Under the pieces are notes generated by a model. That model had not been told where the DNA came from. It saw only the letters and a list, made by a program, of their open reading frames with translations, and ran no database searches. The position numbers and the translations under genes are program-made. This document shows positions 1 to 5,074 of a stretch of DNA of 6,409 nucleotides, piece after piece. The stretch comes from Actinomycetes bacterium (GTDB taxonomy: Bacteria > Actinomycetota > Acidimicrobiia > Acidimicrobiales > Bog-793), in NCBI GenBank assembly GCA_021823365.1, contig JAKAOD010000185.1:1-6409 (forward strand). The letters run 5' to 3'. Within the stretch, counting starts at the first letter, position 1. Each line of letters opens with the position of its first letter.

Positions 1-1
1 C

Positions 2-787
2 ACGCGACTTCGTGGATCGCGCGGTCCCTCGGTCGCCGCCGAGATCCCCGATGTCGCCACCGAGATCCAGGTCGCGGTCCTCGGACGCGCCGAGGTCCGC
101 GGCGTGCCTGCGTCCTTTGCCGGCAGGCCGAGGCTCACCGAGCTCGTCGTGTACCTTGCGCTCCATCCCGACGGCGCGACCGCCGCATCGTGGTCCACGG
201 CGCTCTGGCCCCGCCGACGGGTGCCCTGCCAGACGATGTCCAACCGAGTGTCCGAGGCGCGCCACCTCCTCGGGCTCGCCGCCGACGGCCGGCCGCGACT
301 GCGGCGCGCCGGCGACGTGTACCGGCTCGCCGAGGTCTCGACGGACTGGCAACGCTTCAAGTCCCTCTGCGACCGCGCGATGGGGGTCGAGTCCTGGCGG
401 GAGGCGCTGGCGCTCGTGCGCGGGCGACCCCTTCAGGACCTCTCCTCGTCGCTTTGGACGGCGCTCGAGTACATGGGCGCCGAGATGGAGCGTGTCGTCT
501 CCGAGTGCGCGCTCCTCTGCGGCAGGACGCTGCTCGATGCCGGCGACCACAGCGGTGCCGAGTGGGCGGCACAGCAGGGACTTCGGGCATCGCCGTGGGA
601 CGAGCGTCTCGTCCGGCTCCGCATGACGACCGCCGACGCCGCCGGCAACCGCGCCGGGATCGAGGCCGTGGTGCGTCACCTCCTGCTCGTGATGGAGATC
701 GAGGGCGATCCTCGCGATCAGCTCCACCCCGAGACGCTGGCGCTGTACCGTCGGCTCACCGGCCACGAGCTCGCCCCCAGGCACTGA
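2..787 (+). CDS. SARP-like regulator with winged helix and BTAD domain (5' end outside window)
   Basis: The reading frame is open from the first complete codon of the window, so the start lies upstream and about 261 C-terminal residues are visible. They begin with a winged-helix module of the OmpR/SARP type: strand IQVAVLGRAEVRG, then ELVVYLALHPDG, then ALWPRR and MSNRVSEARHLLG. A bacterial transcriptional activator domain (BTAD) of helical repeats follows, with DWQRFKSLCDRA, SWREALALVRGRPL, a run of amphipathic helices, and a C-terminal LHPETLALYRRLTG. The GTG at 104 lies inside the first conserved strand and is not a credible start. In this family such proteins bind DNA to control transcription, and some actinobacterial versions carry extra N-terminal or membrane-anchored parts that cannot be seen here. 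The target is unknown. The gene ends 81 bases before fabI with hairpins between, so co-transcription is uncertain. Confidence 0.85.
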   Translation, partial: TRLRGSRGPSVAAEIPDVATEIQVAVLGRAEVRGVPASFAGRPRLTELVVYLALHPDGATAASWSTALWPRRRVPCQTMSNRVSEARHLLGLAADGRPRLRRAGDVYRLAEVSTDWQRFKSLCDRAMGVESWREALALVRGRPLQDLSSSLWTALEYMGAEMERVVSECALLCGRTLLDAGDHSGAEWAAQQGLRASPWDERLVRLRMTTADAAGNRAGIEAVVRHLLLVMEIEGDPRDQLHPETLALYRRLTGHELAPRH

Positions 788-790
788 GCG

Positions 791-833
791 GGCACCGGTC
801 GCCGGTGCCGACGCTCCTCGTCGTCCGAGGGGC
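791..833 (+). terminator. Two tandem small hairpins between regulator and fabI
   Basis: Three bases after the regulator stop there is a perfect 8-bp stem (GGCACCGG at 791-798, loop TCG, CCGGTGCC at 802-809). A second 8-bp stem including one G-U pair follows (813-820 with 826-833, 5-base loop). Neither is followed by a T tract. U-less terminators are common in high-GC actinobacteria, so the pair may end transcription of the regulator or attenuate read-through into fabI. The function is inferred from position and pairing only. Confidence 0.4.
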
Positions 834-858
834 TCGGGTGCTGGGGGCGCCGCACCAT

Positions 859-863
859 GGAGG
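859..863 (+). promoter_or_regulatory. Shine-Dalgarno that sets the fabI start at 869
   Basis: GGAGG sits 5 bases upstream of the ATG at 869. It overlaps the alternative in-frame ATG at 857, which has no comparable site before it. This favours the start at 869 over 857. Confidence 0.7.
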
Positions 864-868
864 AAGGC

Positions 869-1645
869 ATGACGCTGCTCGAGGGCAAGACGATCCTGGT
901 CACAGGCGTGCTCACCGACGACTCGCTCGCCTGGAAGGCCGCGGAGCAGGCGCGGGCCGAAGGGGCGACGCTCCTGCTCACCGGCTTCGGGAGGGGCCTG
1001 TCGCTCACGCGGCGCGTCGCGAAGAATCTCGACGGCGAGCCAGAGGTCCTCGAGCTCGACGTCACCGATCCCTCGCATCCCGCCGCGGTCGCGGCCGCGG
1101 TCGCCGAGCGCTACGGCCGGCTCGACGGGCTCGTCCATGCGATCGGCTTCGCTCCCGCCGCGGCGCTCGGCAACGGCATGCTCGGAGTCGGTTGGGACGA
1201 CGTCGCCACCACCCTCCAGGTCTCGGCGTACTCCCTCAAGGTCCTGGCTGAAGCGTTCCTCCCGCTGTTCGAGCGCGCCGGCGGGGGCTCCATCGTCGGG
1301 CTCGACTTCGACGCGACCGTCGCCTGGCCCGCGTACGACTGGATGGGAGTCGCAAAGGCCGCGCTCGAGGGGCTCGCCCGTTACCTGGCGCGCGACCTCG
1401 GGCCGCGCAACGTCAGGGTCAACCTCATCGCCGCAGGTCCGATCCGGACCGTCGCGGCGCGCTCGATCCCCGGCTTCGACCGGTGGGAGGACACCTGGGG
1501 TGAGCGCGCGCCCCTCGGCTGGGACGTCCGTACCGACGGCCACGCCGTGGGCCGGGCGTGCGTCGCGCTCCTCTCCGACCTGTTCCCGCGCACGACGGGC
1601 GAGATCGTCCACGTCGACGGCGGTCACCACGCCGTCGGCGCGTGA
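869..1645 (+). CDS. fabI: NADH-dependent enoyl-ACP reductase, FabI/InhA type
   Basis: The enzyme reduces the trans-2-enoyl group on acyl carrier protein, the last step of each elongation cycle of type II fatty acid synthesis, in the cytoplasm. The 258-residue length matches the family (E. coli FabI 262, InhA 269). Near the N terminus LLEGKTILVTGVLTDDSLAW is the Rossmann nucleotide-binding start typical of FabI, and LELDVTD and LVHAIGF follow. The catalytic pair is in PAYDWMGVAKAALEG: Tyr156 and Lys163, the same numbers as in E. coli FabI. VNLIAAGPIRTVAA is the substrate-loop segment, APLGWDVRT follows, and TGEIVHVDGG closes the fold. GLDFDATVAWPAYDWM is closer to InhA (GMDFDPSRAMPAYNWM) than to E. 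coli FabI. The position equivalent to InhA Ser94 is Ala91 here. An alternative start at 857 would add four residues. Function is near certain; the preferred chain length is not inferable. Confidence 0.95.
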   Translation: MTLLEGKTILVTGVLTDDSLAWKAAEQARAEGATLLLTGFGRGLSLTRRVAKNLDGEPEVLELDVTDPSHPAAVAAAVAERYGRLDGLVHAIGFAPAAALGNGMLGVGWDDVATTLQVSAYSLKVLAEAFLPLFERAGGGSIVGLDFDATVAWPAYDWMGVAKAALEGLARYLARDLGPRNVRVNLIAAGPIRTVAARSIPGFDRWEDTWGERAPLGWDVRTDGHAVGRACVALLSDLFPRTTGEIVHVDGGHHAVGA

Positions 1646-1674
1646 GCGCCGGCTGCACGCGCGACGGATCGACG

Positions 1675-1723
1675 CGGGTCGGGCGCGCCGAGCAGCCGCG
1701 GTAGGCTCGGCGCGCCCGACCCG
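1675..1723 (+). terminator. Perfect 19-bp GC-rich hairpin after fabI
   Basis: Bases 1675-1693 pair without mismatch with 1705-1723, leaving an 11-base loop. The core arms are GGGTCGGGCGCGCCGAG and its exact complement. It begins 30 bases after the fabI stop and lies about 85 bases before tRNA-Cys. There is no T tract. Position and stability suggest an intrinsic terminator for fabI that also insulates the tRNA gene. Confidence 0.75.
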
Positions 1724-1808
1724 GGCCCGTGGTGCGCCCGAAGCGAATGGTGCCGTCCGGCTCAGAGGGCGTCATGCCGCGAGGACGTGTGCGGAGATCC
1801 GGGGCGAG

Positions 1809-1883
1809 GGCGGCGTGGCCGAGTGGTTTAGGCAAGGGCCTGCAAAGCCCTGTACCCCAGTTCGATTCTGGGCGCCGCCTCCA
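1809..1883 (+). tRNA. tRNA-Cys (anticodon GCA)
   Basis: The full cloverleaf can be drawn. The acceptor stem is GGCGGCG (1809-1815) with CGCCGCC (1873-1879), 7 of 7 paired. The D stem is GCC/GGC (1818-1820, 1831-1833). The anticodon stem is AGGGC/GCCCT (1835-1839, 1847-1851) with loop CTGCAAA, giving anticodon GCA at 1842-1844. The T stem is CCCAG/CTGGG with loop TTCGATT. The discriminator is U73 (1880), the identity base for cysteine tRNA, and CCA is encoded at 1881-1883. No introns or mismatches are seen, so the gene should be functional. The integrase gene points toward its 3' end. Confidence 0.97.
1835..1883 (+). other. Candidate attachment site (attL/attB) in the tRNA-Cys 3' half
   Basis: Tyrosine integrases of actinobacterial elements often use the anticodon arm, T arm or 3' end of a tRNA as the crossover site and restore the tRNA on integration. 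Here an intact tRNA-Cys is followed 82 bases later by the stop of a convergent integrase gene, the usual attL layout. The exact core cannot be defined because no second copy was found in the window. Confidence 0.4.
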
Positions 1884-1896
1884 GATGTTTTCTCTG

Positions 1897-1915
1897 CTCA
1901 GAGGCTTAGTCTGAG
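1897..1915. terminator. Small hairpin between tRNA-Cys and integrase
   Basis: CTCAGA (1897-1902) pairs with TCTGAG (1910-1915) around a 7-base loop, 13 bases after the encoded CCA. It lies between two convergent transcripts and could end the tRNA transcript. No T run follows on either strand, so the call is weak. Confidence 0.3.
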
Positions 1916-1942
1916 GATGCGTTCCGAACCGCCAGGTCAGCC

Positions 1943-1961
1943 ATACCGCGTGGATACCGCG
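1943..1961. repeat. Direct repeat ATACCGCG x2 just after the integrase stop
   Basis: ATACCGCG occurs at 1943-1950 and 1954-1961, one helical turn apart (11 bases), four bases from the integrase stop codon. A third copy lies in the opposite orientation at 3158-3165, upstream of the integrase. The arrangement resembles arm-type sites for an integrase or directionality factor, but that is inference from spacing and location. Confidence 0.35.
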
Positions 1962-1965
1962 GCCC

Positions 1966-3114
1966 TCAAGAACGCAGTTGGATGACGGTGGCGCCTGCTG
2001 GACGCCCAGCCGCCTCGATCACGTTGTCGAGGTAGCCGGCGATCTCGCGGTTCCGCTCCTCCGTGGCGTGCTGGTAGCGGAGTGCGGCAACCGGCGAGCT
2101 GTGCCCGATCATCGCCATCAGCTCCTTGAGGGTGACATCTCGGTTCCGAGCGACGAGCGTCGCGGCGTGGTGGCGGAGGTCGTGCGGCCGGATGCCCCCC
2201 GGACAGGTCCGCGACCATGGCGTGAGCCCGGCCGCCATGCAGGCGGCGCGCCAGGCGTTCGACAGGTCCGCTCGACGTAGCGGCGCCCGCTGGCGCGTGA
2301 AGACAGCTGCTTCGGGCTCAGGGCCGACGAACGCCTTCAGATGTGCAATGAGCACGTCGGCAACCGCCGCCGGCAGTGCCAGCGTCCGAGTGCCCGCCTC
2401 GCTCTTCGGAGCGGTCACCACGCGACCCTGTCCGGCGACCTCGTGAAGCTGGCGGCGCACGCTGACGCTGCGATGCATCAGGTCGATGTCCTGACGCTGG
2501 AGCCCGAGAAGCTCGCCGGATCGCAGCCCAACGAAGCCACCAAGGTAGATGAGTGCCTTGAGGTTCGGCGCGATCGCCTCGGCGAGCTTGAGCACGTCGG
2601 CCGTGTCGAGCATCGGCCGTTCCGGGGCGTGCTCGATGCCAGCACCCTTGATCACGCATGGGTTGCGCGGAACCAGCTCGTCGCTGACCGCCGTGGACAG
2701 GATCGCTCGGAGCAGCCGGTAGCCCTTGGCCGCCTGGTCCGGTGACTTGGCCGACAGCTCCGAGTGCCACGAGCGCACGGCCGTCGGCGTGATCTGGCGC
2801 AGCTTCGTCTTCCCGAAGGCTGGTCGCAGGTGACGGCGCAACAGCGCTTCGTAGCCTTGTCGGGTCATCGGCGTGAGCGGTCGCCCCTTCACGAGCCGTT
2901 GGTCAAGCCATGCGTCCGCGTAGCCCCCGAAGAAGGTCTCGCCGCCTCGAGGGTTCAGCACGAGCCCGGCCAGCTCGTCGGCCTCGATCTTGCGCTTGAA
3001 CGCCTCGGCATCAGCCTTGAAGTCGAACGTCCGCGTGTAGTGCTTGCCGTTCGCCATGAACTTGACGTCGTAACGCTTGCCGCGGGTGGTCTCGCGAGTA
3101 CGCAGGTTTGCCAT
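1966..3114 (-). CDS. int: Tyrosine-recombinase phage-type integrase
   Basis: This 382-residue protein should catalyse site-specific integration, and with a partner excision, of a mobile element. Residues 1-55 (RETTRGKRYDVKF, HYTRTFDFKADAEAF) form an AP2-like arm-binding domain. About residues 60-155 are the SAM-like core-binding domain (YADAWLDQRL, LRRHLRPAFGKTKLRQITP). The catalytic domain follows with every active-site residue present: Arg198 in GLRSGELLGL, Lys237 in PKSEAGTR, His311 and Arg314 in PHDLRHHAAT, His338 in MIGHSS, and the nucleophile Tyr347 in ALRYQHA. Length and motifs are complete, so it is probably active. It reads toward the tRNA-Cys 3' end. No purine-rich ribosome-binding site precedes the ATG, consistent with leaderless translation. 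The start is supported by similarity of the first residues to the family. It is the last gene of a four-gene minus-strand cluster. Confidence 0.95.
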   Translation of the reverse strand: MANLRTRETTRGKRYDVKFMANGKHYTRTFDFKADAEAFKRKIEADELAGLVLNPRGGETFFGGYADAWLDQRLVKGRPLTPMTRQGYEALLRRHLRPAFGKTKLRQITPTAVRSWHSELSAKSPDQAAKGYRLLRAILSTAVSDELVPRNPCVIKGAGIEHAPERPMLDTADVLKLAEAIAPNLKALIYLGGFVGLRSGELLGLQRQDIDLMHRSVSVRRQLHEVAGQGRVVTAPKSEAGTRTLALPAAVADVLIAHLKAFVGPEPEAAVFTRQRAPLRRADLSNAWRAACMAAGLTPWSRTCPGGIRPHDLRHHAATLVARNRDVTLKELMAMIGHSSPVAALRYQHATEERNREIAGYLDNVIEAAGRPAGATVIQLRS

Positions 3115-3149
3115 ATCAAAAGGCTAGCACGTACAGGGCCTCGCGTACA
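3115..3149 (-). promoter_or_regulatory. Possible leaderless promoter of the integrase
   Basis: On the minus strand TAGCCT (3126-3121) fits a TANNNT -10 box and ends six bases before the integrase ATG. This would place the transcription start at or next to the ATG. A weak -35 candidate, TGTACG (3149-3144), is 17 bases further upstream. The lack of any Shine-Dalgarno before the ATG supports leaderless translation, which is common in actinobacteria. Confidence 0.35.
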
Positions 3150-3158
3150 GGGCTACGC
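3131..3158. repeat. Tandem 14-bp repeats over the integrase promoter (possible operator)
   Basis: GTACAGGGCCTCGC (3131-3144) is followed directly by GTACAGGGCTACGC (3145-3158), 12 of 14 identical. They fill most of the 54-base gap between the 57-aa gene and the integrase and overlap the proposed -35 region. Two identical-phase sites 14 bases apart suggest a protein-binding site, either a repressor operator or an arm site for recombination proteins. Confidence 0.5.
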
Positions 3159-3168
3159 GCGGTATAGA

Positions 3169-3342
3169 CTACTTCATGATCGCCTTGAGCAGCTTCCCGG
3201 TGAGCCCCATGCTCTTCCCGTACGCCTTCGCCCGGACCCTCCGCTTGGCAAGCGCCACGGGGCCGCGGCTGGCCGCACGAACGTTGTTCGACAGGCGAGC
3301 CACATGGTAGAGCTGGCTGGTAAGACTCCGCCTCCTCTCCAT
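3169..3342 (-). CDS. 57-aa strongly basic small protein
   Basis: Reading the minus strand from ATG at 3342 to TAG at 3169 gives a 57-residue protein beginning MERRRSLTSQLYHVARLSNN and ending GLTGKLLKAIMK. It has 15 Arg/Lys and only one acidic residue, with two likely amphipathic helices separated by an RAASRGPVA segment. GGAGG lies four bases before the ATG, within the 11-base gap after the preceding gene's stop, so translation is well supported and probably coupled. I believe similar short basic proteins occur as hypotheticals in actinobacterial mobile DNA, but I cannot name a family. Charge and size would suit a nucleic-acid-binding role, such as a recombination directionality factor or a nucleoid-like protein; this is speculation. 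The gene lies directly upstream of the repeat-covered integrase promoter. Confidence 0.75.
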   Translation of the reverse strand: MERRRSLTSQLYHVARLSNNVRAASRGPVALAKRRVRAKAYGKSMGLTGKLLKAIMK

Positions 3343-3353
3343 GGGTCCTCCCC

Positions 3354-3590
3354 CTACGCCACTGATTCCGTCTTCGCCCTCTCCAGTTGGTCGACGGGCA
3401 CCGCCACGTCGCTCGATCCAAGTTCCTCGCCCGATGGTCCGCGGGTTGGCACGCGAACGCGGGCGTGCCGGTGTCGGGGTGGTCCATACACCTCGACGAC
3501 GGTGCCCTCCACGCTGCTACGACCCCGCGGCACCGTCACCATTTTGCCCTGCCTCATGGGCCTTACGGACTCTGACTGGCGCATTCTCAT
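3354..3590 (-). CDS. 78-aa small protein, beta-rich KOW/SH3-like
   Basis: This is a short protein whose core has alternating hydrophobic residues typical of a small beta barrel: VEGTVVEVYGPPRHRHARVR, then VPTRGPSGEE, then SDVAVPVDQLERA. The pattern recalls KOW or SH3-like barrels, which often bind RNA or protein, but I do not recognise a named family. The start is uncertain. ATG at 3590 begins three bases after the upstream gene's stop, with GGTAGGGG immediately before it. ATG at 3584 has better spacing to that same GGGG. Internal ATG codons at residues 12 and 17 would still keep the whole conserved-looking core. It ends 11 bases before the 57-aa gene, and those 11 bases hold that gene's ribosome-binding site, so the two are probably one transcript. 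The function is unknown. Confidence 0.65.
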   Translation of the reverse strand: MRMRQSESVRPMRQGKMVTVPRGRSSVEGTVVEVYGPPRHRHARVRVPTRGPSGEELGSSDVAVPVDQLERAKTESVA

Positions 3591-3593
3591 CCC

Positions 3594-4013
3594 CTACCAG
3601 GGAGCTGGCTGACCGAACAGGAAACCCAGCTGAGCAGCCAGCTCGTCATCGATGTTAGTCGCAAGGCTGTCGAGCAGCGCACGCCACCGCCGGAATGTCG
3701 CGAGCGTTAGCGGGTAACCGTCTGCTCTCAGGTCTCGGATAGGTGCATCCAATCCGTGAGCGAGAGCATTCCTCGCCCGGTTCAGCTTATCCAAGGCCCC
3801 ATTTTGAGCCTTGGTTCGATTCGGGTAGCGCGCCTCAAGCGCAGGCCACAGCTCGAGACCAAGTCGCCCGTAGTCCGCCCCCAGGCTGCCGGGCTGTGCG
3901 TTGCCCTTGTCAAGTTGACGGTTGGTCGCGAGCAGACTCCGCACGGCCGCCTCCGCGGCGCCGTTTCCTTGAGCAATCGAGGCGGCGAAGAACGCCGTAC
4001 CCTCGTCGTGCAA
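3594..4013 (-). CDS. HEPN-like domain protein, probably N-terminally truncated
   Basis: The frame gives 139 residues from a TTG at 4013. Features include LDKGNAQPGSLGADYGRLG, LWPALEARYP, then KLNRARNALAHG, and ADGYPLTLATFRRWR before a final helix. Arg81-Asn-Ala-Leu-Ala-His86 is an R-x4-H motif, the active-site signature of HEPN RNases found in toxin-antitoxin, abortive infection and CRISPR-associated proteins. RNase activity is inferred from this motif alone. No ATG or GTG starts the frame. It stays open past the TTG to a stop at 4049-4047, and the extra residues (KWFQFQADSRE) look like part of the protein. This suggests that the true N terminus was lost at the junction near 4033-4042. GAGG three bases before the TTG makes residual translation possible. 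Sampled GC is 57% (3781-3840), below the flanking genes. It ends three bases before the 78-aa gene. Confidence 0.6.
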   Translation of the reverse strand: MHDEGTAFFAASIAQGNGAAEAAVRSLLATNRQLDKGNAQPGSLGADYGRLGLELWPALEARYPNRTKAQNGALDKLNRARNALAHGLDAPIRDLRADGYPLTLATFRRWRALLDSLATNIDDELAAQLGFLFGQPAPW

Positions 4014-4032
4014 CTCCCTCGAGTCCGCCTGG

Positions 4033-4042
4033 AACTGAAACC
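4033..4042. other. Junction joining two truncated, oppositely oriented genes
   Basis: Minus-strand HEPN-like coding sequence continues up to about 4036. Plus-strand oxidoreductase coding sequence (HFYPLTGD) starts at 4042, with an in-frame TGA at 4036-4038 just before it. Both genes lack their starts at the same place. The novel join must lie in roughly this ten-base interval. Confidence 0.6.
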
Positions 4043-4770
4043 ACTTCTACCCGCTGACCGGTGATCTTGCCGGCCCGAACATCGAGGGCTGGACCATCAT
4101 CGCCGCGATGGCAGCCCTGACACGGCGGATCCGTCTCGGCTGCCCGGTCACGGGCATGATCTGCTGCCATCCTGCGGTGCGCGCGAACATGGCGGCGAAC
4201 GTCGACGCCATCTCCCGGGGCCGCCTCGAGCTCGGGCTCGGTACCGGGTGGAACCAGCAGGAGTGCGACGCCTACGGGATCGAGCTGCCCCCGCTCAGTG
4301 AGCGCTTCGATCGCTTTGACGAGGGCGTCGAGGTCGTCGTCCGGCTGCTCTCCGACGAGCTCGCGAGCTTCTCTGGCGCCCACTTCACCCTGTGCGAGGC
4401 GCGTTGCGAGCCGAAGCCAGTCCAGCGCCCACACCCGCCGATCGTGATCGGCGGTCGGGGGCCGAAGCGCAGGCTTCGCACAGCCGCCCGCTTCGCCGAC
4501 CAGTGGAACGCGATCGTCGACGACCCCTCGGAGTGGCAGGAGCTGCGAGAGATCCTCGTCTCCCACTGCGAGTCGATCGGTCGGGACCCGACCGAGATCT
4601 CGAGCTCGGTGATCGTCCGGGGCGAAAAGGGCTCCGATCCCGGCGAGGTCGCCGGGCGGGCCGCCGCCTTCGGCAGGGTCGGCGTCGATCTCGTGTTCGT
4701 CAGCCTGCCTCACCACGCGGAGCCGAGGCTTGTCGAGACGCTGGAGGAGGCGCTCGCGCCGCCCGCCTGA
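4039..4770 (+). pseudogene. LLM-class F420-dependent oxidoreductase, 5'-truncated
   Basis: The frame encodes the C-terminal 243 residues of a luciferase-like monooxygenase-fold (TIM barrel) enzyme of the F420-dependent group, closest by memory to the Rv1855c-like family. Diagnostic segments are HFYPLTGD, LTRRIRLGCPVTGM, HPAVRANMAANVDAIS, GRLELGLGTGWNQQE, RFDRFDEGVEVVVRLL, CEPKPVQRPHPPIVIGG and LRTAARFADQWN. Family members are about 300 residues and have some 45-50 residues before HFYPL, including the first barrel strand and part of the cofactor site. Those are absent, and a TGA stops the frame at 4036. The first ATG (4108) would give 220 residues without the first strands, so a working enzyme is unlikely. 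The rest of the frame has no stops or shifts, so the damage is recent or is an assembly artefact. The intact enzyme would use reduced F420 on an unknown substrate. C terminus intact. Confidence 0.8.
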
Positions 4771-5074
4771 ACGGAGCGTGCGAGCTGACGCACGACCTTC
4801 TGGGCCCGGCGCAGTCCGCTGGACGGTGCGTGGTATCGCGTCGCAGCTACCTCGTCGGAACGGACCGCTCGGCAGCCGGCTCCCTCTCCGTCCGGCGCCG
4901 TCGAGCGAACCGAGGCAACTCGGGCGTCGCCGCGCGGCGCGAGCTCTCGGCTCATCGACGAGCCAAGCCGGTTCGAAATGGGCGATGCCGGCACCCGATT
5001 CCGCTGCGGGCTCCGGACGCCATCAGCCGCGCCATCTTGACCTGGCAGGGTGCTCGGGCACCACCCATCATCAC
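4771..5074. other. About 300 bases with no recognisable gene
   Basis: Both strands have open frames here (for example on the minus strand across 4710-5078), but their translations are Arg/Ser/Pro-rich or otherwise unfamiliar and match no family I know. A 5-bp GGTGC/GCACC hairpin at 5049-5062 lies 12 bases beyond the stop of the ABC ATPase and could be a weak terminator for it, although no T run follows. This is where the plus-strand oxidoreductase and the minus-strand ABC operon converge. Confidence 0.5.

Noticed and set aside
190..1985. Long plus-strand frames 190-1251 and 1137-1985
   Set aside because: They are Arg/Ala/Pro/Ser-rich translations in the wrong phase of the regulator, fabI and tRNA. 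The second even runs through the tRNA-Cys gene. They are GC-rich shadow frames.
3116..3487. Minus-strand frame of 123 aa
   Set aside because: It overlaps the 57-aa and 78-aa genes in another phase, has no recognisable pattern, and is low in complexity compared with the two small proteins.
4018..4032. In-frame LESAW just upstream of the oxidoreductase, which resembles the family's segment before DHFYPL
   Set aside because: The same bases read well as HEPN-like coding sequence on the minus strand, a TGA and an unmatched residue follow, and no similarity continues further upstream. It is probably chance, although a crossover at shared sequence cannot be fully excluded.
4030..4050. Possible attR copy of the tRNA-Cys 3' end at the junction
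   Set aside because: Only about six bases (CCGCCT) match, which is not distinguishable from chance in this GC-rich DNA.
3910..4716. 268-aa minus-strand frame opposite the oxidoreductase
   Set aside because: It is antisense to a clearly homologous coding sequence and crosses the HEPN-like gene in another phase. Its Asp/Gly/Arg-rich composition is typical of an antisense shadow.
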